From a virus, in the IMG/VR virus record IMGVR_UViG_3300028558_000075, positions 1-33,318 of that record: 33,318 nt of DNA. One strand, given 5' to 3'. Each line of letters opens with the position of its first letter. Positions within the stretch are counted from its first letter, which is position 1. The notes under the pieces are model-generated. The model was not told where the DNA came from. It ran no database searches and saw only the letters and a program-made list of their open reading frames with translations. The translations under genes were made by a program, and so were the position numbers. Below are positions 13,108 through 19,985 of this stretch, piece after piece.

Positions 13108-14774
13108 TGGCATTCGGCGGGAGCCACAACCCGATCAAGACCTCGGAGGATCTTCGGCGAGTGCTGGACCTTCCCGGGCGCGGGCCACTGCCGCCGTTGC
13201 CAGCCGTAGCCGACAACCCCCTTTGCAAGCTGAAGCCCGTTCAGGAGCAAGCGCTTCGCGAGTTCATAGCTTGCAAAGGGGGCGCGGGGCCGATCGCGGT
13301 CGGGGGCGGGAAGACGCTCATCTCCTTGCTTTTACCCCCACTGCTCGGTAACCCGAGGTCCGTGCTTCTGCTGCCTGGAGGTCTCATCGAAAAGACCGAG
13401 GTCGAGCGCATCAGGTACCGCCGGCAGGGGTGGAACGTGTCGATGTCGATGCGCATGATCGGGTACGAAGCCCTCGGCCGCAAGGCCATGCACGGCGAGC
13501 TCGAGTTCATTGGGCCGGAGTTGATCATCGGCGACGAAATACACAAGTTGAAACACCGCAAATCCGCGGTCACCCGACGTGTCGACCGCTACATGGACGC
13601 GCACCCTGAGACGATCTTCGTTGGGCTGGGCGGAACCTTCATCGAAAAAGAGTTGGAGCTCTTCGCGCACATCCTGATCTGGGCGCTGAAAGAGCGAGCC
13701 CCGGTGCCATTCGCGCGCGACATCCTGCGCGAATGGGGAGAAGCTTTGAACCCCAACGTGGACGACTTCAAGCGCCGTGCGCCAGGGGCGCTTCTGGAGC
13801 TATCCCCGGGGGCGGAAGATGGCCCGACGGCGTTCCGAGACAAGCTCCGGGATACCCCCGGGATCGTGTTCAGCACCAACGATCAGGATTGCAAGAGTTC
13901 CATCATCCTGCGCCGGATTACCTACGAACACGCGAAGGTCACGGACGACAACTTCAAGACCTTGCGCATGTTGAACGAAACCCCTGACGGGTGGGCTTTG
14001 ACCGAGGCCATGGAGGTCTCGGCCTGCGCGCGCCAACTAGCTCTCGGGCTGCACTATATTTGGGCCCCTCGCCCGCCGGATCCTTGGTACGCGGCCCGCA
14101 AGGCTTGGGGGAAGTTCGTGCGCGATGTGCTGTCCCGCTCGAGTACGGTCGACTCGGAATCGCAAGTTGTGAGCGCCGTGGACGCGGGGGAGATCGATGA
14201 TCTAGGGCTCTTGGCCGCGTGGAGGAAAGAGGCTCCGACGTTCGAGATCAACGTGCAGGCCGTCTGGCATGACGATGCCGCGCTGAAGGTCGCAGAGGCT
14301 TGGATTCATAAGGAGGACGAGCCGGGCATCGTCTGGACGCAGCATTCGTTTTTCGGTCGCGAGCTCGCGCGACGTACAGGTCTTGATTACTTCGGGGCCG
14401 GCGGAATGAACTCGCGCAAGGAGCGCATCGACGACGAATCGCGGGCGGGTTACGGGAAACCCTGCATCGCATCGGTGAAGGCGAACGCGACGGGGCGCAA
14501 CCTCCAACCCTGGTCGAGGGGGCTCATCACGTGCCCGCTCCCCGATGCCGGGCTCTGGGAGCAACTAATCGGCCGTCACCACCGCACGGGGCAACAGGCC
14601 GACACTATCCAGATAGACGTCTTTTATACCTGCAAAGAACACATGGACGCCTTCGATCGGGCCCTCGACGTCGCCGCGTCGAACTTCGCGCTGAACGGGC
14701 AGACGAGCAAGCTCCTCATCGCGGACATACTGCCGCCCCCGAAAAAACACCGCGGTAACGCCTGGTCTGCTTGA
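13107..14774 (+). CDS. Snf2-like superfamily 2 helicase/translocase
   Basis: A 555-residue ATPase. A Q-like L-K-P-V-Q (42-46) precedes Walker A A-V-G-G-G-K-T (64-70); D-E-I-H (143-146) is motif II, G-L-G-G-T-F (173-178) motif III, A-T-G-R-N-L-Q (461-467) motif V, and Q486-L-I-G-R-H-H-R-T-G-Q motif VI, the last being typical of the Snf2 group. It should translocate on DNA and could remodel replication or recombination intermediates. It overlaps the AT-hook gene by one base. A consensus-like promoter overlaps its stop codon and serves the following genes. Confidence 0.85.
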   Translation: MAFGGSHNPIKTSEDLRRVLDLPGRGPLPPLPAVADNPLCKLKPVQEQALREFIACKGGAGPIAVGGGKTLISLLLPPLLGNPRSVLLLPGGLIEKTEVERIRYRRQGWNVSMSMRMIGYEALGRKAMHGELEFIGPELIIGDEIHKLKHRKSAVTRRVDRYMDAHPETIFVGLGGTFIEKELELFAHILIWALKERAPVPFARDILREWGEALNPNVDDFKRRAPGALLELSPGAEDGPTAFRDKLRDTPGIVFSTNDQDCKSSIILRRITYEHAKVTDDNFKTLRMLNETPDGWALTEAMEVSACARQLALGLHYIWAPRPPDPWYAARKAWGKFVRDVLSRSSTVDSESQVVSAVDAGEIDDLGLLAAWRKEAPTFEINVQAVWHDDAALKVAEAWIHKEDEPGIVWTQHSFFGRELARRTGLDYFGAGGMNSRKERIDDESRAGYGKPCIASVKANATGRNLQPWSRGLITCPLPDAGLWEQLIGRHHRTGQQADTIQIDVFYTCKEHMDAFDRALDVAASNFALNGQTSKLLIADILPPPKKHRGNAWSA

Positions 14775-14799
14775 CCTTATCCGATTCGCTTCGTATAGT
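14771..14799 (+). promoter_or_regulatory. sigma-70-like promoter
   Basis: TTGACC (14771-14776), 17 bases, TATAGT (14794-14799). Transcription would start near 14806, leaving a short leader with the strong ribosome site aaggaga (14808-14814) before ATG 14821. It overlaps the helicase stop. This site, unlike the leaderless set, has a normal leader. Confidence 0.7.
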
Positions 14800-14820
14800 G
14801 ACAATCCAAGGAGATAGGAC

Positions 14821-14994
14821 ATGACCTTCAACTCTTTCATGGCAGAATACAAGGGGCAGTCCCCGGAAATCCTCTCGGTCCAGAACGCTTTTCAACCGCG
14901 CAAGGGCCGAGTCACGGAAAACAGCCTGGTCAAAGACTACGGCCCCGAGGCGCATTTCGCTTGGGCGGCCTTCGTCAAGGCCGGCGGACACTAA
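14821..14994 (+). CDS. 57-residue hypothetical protein
   Basis: Reads MTFNSFMAEYKGQSPEILSV and ends F-V-K-A-G-G-H. It is preceded by a good promoter and a strong ribosome site, so it should be highly expressed. No domain, signal or membrane segment is visible. It stands just before the single-strand-binding-like gene and polymerase, so an early or replication role is likely but unknown. Confidence 0.65.
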   Translation: MTFNSFMAEYKGQSPEILSVQNAFQPRKGRVTENSLVKDYGPEAHFAWAAFVKAGGH

Positions 14995-15024
14995 CCTAAC
15001 AACGAACGCACGAAGAGGTAGAAC

Positions 15025-15456
15025 ATGATTCCCGATATCGGCAACGCAAAAGACCTTTCATTCAAGACACCTTACTTCCCGGACGGGTTCCAAGGTCGAT
15101 GTGTCATCGACGAGATGCGAGAGCTCAGTGGCTTTGCCGGCCACGCTCTTGTAATCACCTTGACACCAGAAACTAGCAATCTGCCCGATGTAGCCGTCGG
15201 CGCTCAACACTCGTGGTATGTGTCCTTCGCTACGCCGAAGCAGATCGAATGGAACGCCCCCGTCGTGAAGCAATTCATGATGGCCGCCGTTGGGGCAAAG
15301 ACGGAGGAGGCTCGGAATAAGGTAGCCCCGAGCATTACCGCCCTGACCAACGCCGCCGTCCAGCCCAACCAGCCGATGAAAGGCACGAAGATCAACCTTC
15401 GGACTCAGAAGAACCAGAGCGGTTCGTTCACGAAGCACTTTTTTTCTCCGGTCTGA
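15025..15456 (+). CDS. putative single-stranded-DNA-binding protein
   Basis: A 143-residue protein. The layout (F-Q-G-R-C-V-I-D-E-M-R-E-L..., a middle L-V-I-T-L-T, then V-G-A-Q-H-S-W-Y-V-S-F and W-N-A-P-V-V-K-Q-F-M-M-A-A-V-G) resembles OB-fold phage replication proteins in which a 'G.r.sW.v......a...ikqFl.aalG' segment recurs. It would coat exposed strands for the polymerase, whose gene follows. It has a ribosome site (agagg) and ends before a terminator. The call is by pattern and context; there is no acidic tail of the usual SSB type. Confidence 0.5.
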   Translation: MIPDIGNAKDLSFKTPYFPDGFQGRCVIDEMRELSGFAGHALVITLTPETSNLPDVAVGAQHSWYVSFATPKQIEWNAPVVKQFMMAAVGAKTEEARNKVAPSITALTNAAVQPNQPMKGTKINLRTQKNQSGSFTKHFFSPV

Positions 15457-15466
15457 GCTTAGCTTT

Positions 15467-15488
15467 ACCCCGCTTGGTAGCGGGGTTT
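15467..15488 (+). terminator. rho-independent terminator
   Basis: accccgc (15467-15473), loop ttggta, gcggggt (15480-15486), a 7-bp GC-rich stem followed by a short T-run (ttt). It sits 11 bases after the stop of the SSB-like gene and likely separates it from the polymerase unit. Confidence 0.65.
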
Positions 15489-15560
15489 CGGGTGGCTAAG
15501 GCTAAGTCTGGCGGTGACCACGTTGCCGTTGGAGAGTAGGTTCGATTCCTACCCACCCAC
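15489..15560 (+). other. tRNA-like element (T-arm and acceptor stem), not a standard tRNA
   Basis: gtagg-ttcgatt-cctac (15536-15552) is a perfect tRNA T-arm with consensus loop, and gggtgg (15490-15495) pairs with ccaccc (15553-15558) as an acceptor stem, a total of about 72 bases. In between, however, no proper D-arm or 5-bp anticodon arm with a 7-base loop and U33 can be drawn. It may be a decayed tRNA, a tRNA mimic, or a leftover of a host tRNA 3' end. It lies between the terminator and DNA polymerase start. Confidence 0.45.
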
Positions 15561-15570
15561 TGAGGTTTCC

Positions 15571-17445
15571 ATGCCGATTGCATTCGACTTTGAAACCTTC
15601 TTGTTCGGTCCAGGCAACATGGCCCCCAAGGCCGTGTGCTTGTCGATCTACCCGAACCGGGAGTTGCATCACGCCAAAGGGGCCGAGCCTCGCATTGTAG
15701 AACTCTTTGGGGGTAATGACCTTCTGGTCGGGCAGAACGTGGCCTACGATTGTCAGGTGATCTGCGCCAACTGGCCCCATCTGATCCCGACGGTGTTTGC
15801 CAAGTACGATCGCAACCAGATCACCTGCACGAAAATTAGAGAACAACTCATAGACACGGCGCTCGGCAGGTTCCGCGGGGCGCGCGGCCTGGATGGCGAG
15901 TGGGTACAGCGCGGTTACTCACTGGACGACATGGCGTCTCGGTACCTGAAGCGCCGGCTAGACAAGGACACCTGGCGCCTGAAGTACGGCGAGCTTTACG
16001 ACGTGCCACTAGACCAATGGCCCGAAGGCGCGCGGCTCTACCCCCTAGAAGATGCCGTGGCGACGTACGAGGTTTTTCAGTGCCAAGAGCAGGCCGGCGT
16101 CGCGCTACTGGTGGATCAGTTCAACCAGACCCGGTACCAGTTCGCCCTTGCGCTCACGTCCTGCTACGGCCTGCGCACGGACCCGTCGCGGGTGGAGGAG
16201 TTCGCGCGGCTCGCGGAAGAGGATTACACCGACTTGAAGAAGACGCTCGTCGCGGCGGGTCTGGTTCGCCCCGATGTGGTGAATCGCAAAGGCGTCGTCG
16301 TCCCCGGTGCGGCCGACACGAAGGCGGCGCAAGCCGCGATGGCTCGCGCGTGCGAGGCGGAAGGCATCCAGCCCGTACTTACCAAAGGCGGCCAAATCTC
16401 GCTCGGGGCCGACGCTTGCGACCGAGTAGACGACCCGATCATTCAGGACTACAGCGAATTTCAGACCGCGCGCAAGGTGCTATCGAATGACGTGGAGATG
16501 CTCAAGGGCGCGCTCCAGATTTGCCACCCGAGATACGACCTGACGAAGACGGGGCGAACTACGTGCGCGGGGCCGAACATTCAGGCGCTTCGCAAGAAGG
16601 CGGGCATCCGGGATTGCTTCATGCCCGAAGAGGGTAACGTCTATATCCAGTGCGACTACCCTTCGCTGGAGCTTTACACCCGAGCCGAGTGGTGCATCCG
16701 TGTCTTGGGCTCCTCGTCGCTCGCGGCGACGCTCAATGCCGGGATGGACGCGCACCTTAGCGTCGCGGCGGTCATGCTGGGGATAACGTACGAAGAGGCC
16801 TTGCGGCGTAAAAAAGACAAGGACGTCAAGGAAGCGCGCCAGGCCGCAAAGCCTATAAACTTTGGCGTGCCGGGGGGTCTCGGCATCGCGCGCACGTGCG
16901 ACTACTCGAAGAAACAATACGGCGTCGACATGACGCCCGAGCAAGCCAAGACCTGGATCCGCGATTGGAAGCGAGCGCAGCCCGAGGTAGAGCCCTTCTT
17001 TCGACTTGCAGCGGAGCTCACCGCCGAGACGGGGACCGGGGGCGAGATCAGCCCTTTCACCGGACAGATTACGAGCGGGAAGAAATACAGCGAGCTCTGC
17101 AACGAGCGCTTTCAGCGCTTGGGGGCGGACATCGCCAAGATGGCCATGTGGTACGTGGCTCGCGAGTGCTTCACGGGTTCGATGATAGGTTGGCACCCGG
17201 TCGCGTTCATTCACGACGAGATTATCTGCGAGGGCCCTGCCGAGGACGCGGCCCGCGCGGCGGGGCTTCTGGCCAAGCTCATGAAGGACGCGGCGAACGT
17301 CTACCTGCAAAACGTGCCGATGCACGACGAAAAAGACTGGCCGCTAAAGCTTGAACCCCTTATTATGACTTGCTGGGCGAAAGAGGCCGAGCCTACCTAC
17401 AACGAGCAAGGAGTTCTGATTCCATGGGAACCTACGATCAAGTGA
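15571..17445 (+). CDS. DNA polymerase family A with 3'-5' exonuclease domain
   Basis: A 624-residue replicative polymerase. Exonuclease motifs: F-D6-F-E8-T, V-G-Q-N-V-A-Y-D60, and Y-P-L-E-D161-A. Polymerase motifs: T-G-R-T...G-P-N-I-Q-A-L (327-340), motif A C-D362-Y-P-S-L-E367-L, motif B R423-x3-K427-x3-F431-G, and motif C H548-D549-E550. The start ATG 15571 is chosen because exonuclease motif I follows at once and GAGG precedes it; the longer reading from 15514 runs through the tRNA-like element. In the O-helix the usual Tyr after F-G-x-x is Gly435 (F-G-V-P-G-G-L-G). All catalytic residues are present. Confidence 0.95.
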   Translation: MPIAFDFETFLFGPGNMAPKAVCLSIYPNRELHHAKGAEPRIVELFGGNDLLVGQNVAYDCQVICANWPHLIPTVFAKYDRNQITCTKIREQLIDTALGRFRGARGLDGEWVQRGYSLDDMASRYLKRRLDKDTWRLKYGELYDVPLDQWPEGARLYPLEDAVATYEVFQCQEQAGVALLVDQFNQTRYQFALALTSCYGLRTDPSRVEEFARLAEEDYTDLKKTLVAAGLVRPDVVNRKGVVVPGAADTKAAQAAMARACEAEGIQPVLTKGGQISLGADACDRVDDPIIQDYSEFQTARKVLSNDVEMLKGALQICHPRYDLTKTGRTTCAGPNIQALRKKAGIRDCFMPEEGNVYIQCDYPSLELYTRAEWCIRVLGSSSLAATLNAGMDAHLSVAAVMLGITYEEALRRKKDKDVKEARQAAKPINFGVPGGLGIARTCDYSKKQYGVDMTPEQAKTWIRDWKRAQPEVEPFFRLAAELTAETGTGGEISPFTGQITSGKKYSELCNERFQRLGADIAKMAMWYVARECFTGSMIGWHPVAFIHDEIICEGPAEDAARAAGLLAKLMKDAANVYLQNVPMHDEKDWPLKLEPLIMTCWAKEAEPTYNEQGVLIPWEPTIK

Positions 17446-17795
17446 ACGATGACGGGACGCCGCCGCAGGTCTTCGCGACCGGGGGCGTGCGGAGCAAGGC
17501 GAGTGGCAAGGGTAGATTCGACCTAATCCCCGCACACCCAATGCTGCGATTGGCGCGCCATTACGAGAACGGTGCCATCAAGTACGAGGATCGAAACTGG
17601 GAGAAGGGCCTGCCCCTTAGCCGGTTCGTCGACTCGGCGCAGCGACACATGAACGCTTTCATGTCAAACGACCGGACGGAAGACCACTTGGCCGCCGTGC
17701 TTTGGAACGTCATGGGGTACCTCTGGACGGAGAACGAGATCGACAAGGGTCGCCTGCCCGCCGAGTTGGCCGACGTACCTTGGAGCCCGTCATGA
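17424..17795 (+). CDS. dATP/dGTP pyrophosphohydrolase-like protein (DUF5664 type)
   Basis: A 123-residue protein. G-R-F-D-L-I-P-A-H-P-M-L-R-L-A-R-H and G-A-I-K-Y-E-D-R-N-W-E-K-G, then S-A-Q-R-H-M-N-A-F and D-H-L-A-A-V-L-W-N-V, match the all-alpha phage family named dATP/dGTP diphosphohydrolase N-terminal domain, related to MazG folds; acidic and Lys residues bind metal and nucleotide. It probably shapes the dNTP pool next to the polymerase. ATG 17424 has AAGGAG (17408-17413) and overlaps the polymerase end by 22 bases. Its stop overlaps the next ATG. Confidence 0.7.
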   Translation: MGTYDQVNDDGTPPQVFATGGVRSKASGKGRFDLIPAHPMLRLARHYENGAIKYEDRNWEKGLPLSRFVDSAQRHMNAFMSNDRTEDHLAAVLWNVMGYLWTENEIDKGRLPAELADVPWSPS

Positions 17796-18055
17796 GACTG
17801 CTAGAAGAAGTGCAAAGAGACCTGGGGATCGCTCAGCACAAGTTGGATGAATTACACGACGAGCAACAGGCGATCCTGAAGGTCGGTAGTACGGCGCACC
17901 TGACAACGGAGTTCTTCCACCTTATAGGCAAGCTCCAGTCGGGCGACGCCTGGCTAGTGGACAACGTGGCTTCTGCGGAGAGAACCGTCAAAGCTGTAAT
18001 TTACGACAGGGACGGTAACGTTTACTACTTCATTAGAGACGCCGAAAACACCTAG
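17792..18055 (+). CDS. 87-residue hypothetical protein
   Basis: Begins MRLLEEVQRDLGIAQHKLDE with a long helix (to about residue 30), then a mixed domain ending D-R-D-G-N-V-Y-Y-F-I-R-D. ATGA overlap with the gene before fixes the start. No family recognised. It lies in the nucleotide/replication stretch, and could be a small regulatory partner, but nothing in the sequence shows that. Confidence 0.6.
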   Translation: MRLLEEVQRDLGIAQHKLDELHDEQQAILKVGSTAHLTTEFFHLIGKLQSGDAWLVDNVASAERTVKAVIYDRDGNVYYFIRDAENT

Positions 18056-18060
18056 AAGCC

Positions 18061-18369
18061 ATGCCTTATAAAGACCCTGAAGCTAGGAGGGCCTGGCATA
18101 AGGCCTACAAGAAGGCCCGCTACGAAGCAAAAAAAGCGCGACTGGCTGCTCAACGCACTACGATTCATTATGAACGAACCGACGATCTGATGAATCTAGA
18201 GTGGTATCAGGCCTATCAAAAGGCCTACCGGCAGACCCCCGAGTATAAGGCCCGCCTGAAGGCCTACCGGCAGACCCCCGAGTATAAGGCCCGCCATGCG
18301 GTCCACAATAAGGTCTATTATGCAAGAAAGAAACAGGAGAGGCTAAATGCCGAATCATCAAAGACCTGA
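18061..18369 (+). CDS. basic Lys/Tyr-rich protein with internal repeat
   Basis: A 102-residue, strongly basic protein starting M-P-Y-K-D-P-E-A-R-R-A-W-H-K-A-Y-K-K-A-R-Y, a phage opening often seen in HNH- or zinc-type small proteins, but no HNH or Cys motif is present. Residues about 54-79 hold two copies of K-A-Y-R-Q-T-P-E-Y-K-A-R. The charge suggests nucleic-acid binding. It starts 5 bases after the gene before and overlaps the ParB/phosphoesterase gene by 23 bases, whose ribosome site lies within it. Confidence 0.6.
   Translation: MPYKDPEARRAWHKAYKKARYEAKKARLAAQRTTIHYERTDDLMNLEWYQAYQKAYRQTPEYKARLKAYRQTPEYKARHAVHNKVYYARKKQERLNAESSKT
18220..18295 (+). repeat. 37-bp tandem repeat, 39-bp period
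   Basis: Bases 18220-18256 and 18259-18295 are identical and in frame, 13 codons per unit (K-A-Y-R-Q-T-P-E-Y-K-A-R-x). A degenerate earlier copy (Y-Q-K-A-Y) precedes them. The exact DNA identity points to a recent duplication. Confidence 0.9.
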
Positions 18370-19621
18370 ACTACCCTACAAGCTGCACCCTGAGTGCGCG
18401 GCGTGGGATTACGACCCTGCGCGCGTGGCTAAGTACGAAGCTCGCCTGCGCGATGGCGAAGACCCCCCGCCCATTACGATGCACGAGGGTATGGTGCTCG
18501 ACGGCGCTCACCGCCTCGAAGCTTGGATTCGCGTCTGGCCGCACGCCCTGCCGCCCCTCGAACATCTGCCGGCGGGCGTCGACCCAGCGGTGTTCGTACA
18601 CCTGAGACACCTAGGCACTAGGGAATCCTCGTTGAAACAGAAGGTCGAACACATTCACGCCAGGATGGCGGCCACCGGGGCGACCCTGGAAGCTTGCCTG
18701 GCGTTGTTCCCCGTGGAGCATCGCGCCGCGTTGAAAGGTCGCTATTACCTGGCGTACCCCGCGGCGGCCCCGCCGAAGCCGCCGAAGGTGGCCAAGATTC
18801 ACATGTCCCCCGGCGCGGCCCCGGCGGTCGACACGATCGTGCGCGCCATCATTCCAGATTCGCACGGAGAACACATCGACCTCGGCGCGCGCGACGCTTT
18901 CCTGTCCGATCTACAGGCGCTCGACGTCCACGAGATTGTGATGCTCGGGGATCACTTGGATGCAGGCGGCACCATGTCGACGCATCAAAAATCCTACTCC
19001 CACGAAAAGACCGAGAGCTACCAAGACGACGTGACGGCGGCCAACGTTTTTCTCGACAAGATCCAGCGCGCCTCGCCGCGCGCCGTCATTCACTATCTCG
19101 AAGGCAATCACGAACAACACGTAGAGCGCTGGGCGGTGCGCGAGTTCGAGCGCAAGAAGGACGCCGACATGGTACTCGAGGCCATCGGTCCGGCAGCGGT
19201 GTTGAACCTGAAGAAGCGAGGCATCGCGTATTACCAGCGCTCGACGGCCTACATGAACTTGAGCATCCCCGGGGCCATCAAGCTTGGAGAGTGCTACTTC
19301 GTGCATGGGGTCTCACACGCCAAGAACGCCGACCAGGCCCACCTTGAACGCTTCGGCGCGAACGTCGTCTTTGGGCACGTCCACCGGGTCCAGGGGATGA
19401 ACTCGCGCACGGTGACGAGCTCGGGCTTCGGGTCCTGGTGCCCGGGCACGCTGGCAAAGCTCCAGCCCCTTTACGCGCACACGGCCCCCACGACTTGGAA
19501 CCACGGCTACGGGCTTCAGTTCGTGGCGAAGTCTGGAGCCTTCTTGCACATCAACGTCCCGATCCACAAGGGCGAATCGCTCCTGCGGTTGACCGGCATG
19601 TTCGCCAAGATGAAGAGCTGA
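18347..19621 (+). CDS. ParB-like domain fused to calcineurin-like metallophosphoesterase
   Basis: A 424-residue protein with two parts. Residues 20-62 (D-P-A-R-V-A-K-Y...P-P-I-T-M-H-E-G-M-V-L-D-G-A-H-R-L-E-A-W) match a ParB/sulfiredoxin-like nucleotide-binding module. From 166 on it is a metallophosphoesterase: D171-S-H173, G201-D202-H-L-D205-A-G, G253-N254-H255-E256, F-V-H320-G and G343-H344-V-H346 give the full two-metal site. It could cleave phosphodiesters or signalling nucleotides, with the ParB-like part choosing substrate. A strong site aggagagg (18335-18342) precedes ATG 18347. Confidence 0.8.
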   Translation: MPNHQRPELPYKLHPECAAWDYDPARVAKYEARLRDGEDPPPITMHEGMVLDGAHRLEAWIRVWPHALPPLEHLPAGVDPAVFVHLRHLGTRESSLKQKVEHIHARMAATGATLEACLALFPVEHRAALKGRYYLAYPAAAPPKPPKVAKIHMSPGAAPAVDTIVRAIIPDSHGEHIDLGARDAFLSDLQALDVHEIVMLGDHLDAGGTMSTHQKSYSHEKTESYQDDVTAANVFLDKIQRASPRAVIHYLEGNHEQHVERWAVREFERKKDADMVLEAIGPAAVLNLKKRGIAYYQRSTAYMNLSIPGAIKLGECYFVHGVSHAKNADQAHLERFGANVVFGHVHRVQGMNSRTVTSSGFGSWCPGTLAKLQPLYAHTAPTTWNHGYGLQFVAKSGAFLHINVPIHKGESLLRLTGMFAKMKS

Positions 19622-19673
19622 AAACATTCAGAAGCAACTTGCATGCCAGCTACCCGGGGGGTAAGCTCATGGC

Positions 19674-19985
19674 ATGGATATTGAAAAGCTTCTTCTTGCT
19701 TGGCCGAAGACTCCCGAAGGCAAGGCCTGCGTCGCAGACGCCGCGCTCAGGATACAGGATCCGGCCTTTTTCTTTTACCTCAATGCTGACGACGATATAG
19801 TCGGTGTCGTACTGCCTCGCGAGCGTGTTCAAAAGCTCGTCGGCGATCTACTCGGCCCCAGTTCGAAGACGGCGCTCCTGCTCGGGGAGTCTCGCCCGAC
19901 GTTCTACTGGGCCGTATACGTCGGGATAGAAGACTCGATACTCCTGGCCTACGCGGCGGCGCCCGCTAAAGCGGTGCTCAATTGA
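19674..19985 (+). CDS. 103-residue hypothetical protein
   Basis: Reads MDIEKLLLAWPKTPEGKACV and contains F-F-F-Y-L-N-A-D-D-D-I-V-G-V-V-L-P. It looks like a small alpha/beta protein with no signal or family I know. A G-rich run (19656-19661) lies 12 bases before the ATG, a little far for a ribosome site, and nearby agctaccc/gggtaagct can form a hairpin. The stop overlaps the TTG start of the sigma-like gene (TTGA), which supports coupled translation. The 52 bases before it hold nothing else clear. Confidence 0.55.
   Translation: MDIEKLLLAWPKTPEGKACVADAALRIQDPAFFFYLNADDDIVGVVLPRERVQKLVGDLLGPSSKTALLLGESRPTFYWAVYVGIEDSILLAYAAAPAKAVLN

Noticed and set aside
15489-15560. A standard functional tRNA gene
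   Set aside because: T-arm and acceptor pair well, but I could not draw a D-arm or an anticodon arm with a 7-base loop and U33. Reported only as tRNA-like.
15514-15570. DNA polymerase starting at 15514
   Set aside because: This would translate the tRNA-like element; the exonuclease motif follows directly from ATG 15571, which has GAGG in front.
18220-18295. CRISPR-like repeat array
   Set aside because: The 37-bp copies are adjacent with only two bases between, in frame in a coding gene, and there are no spacers.
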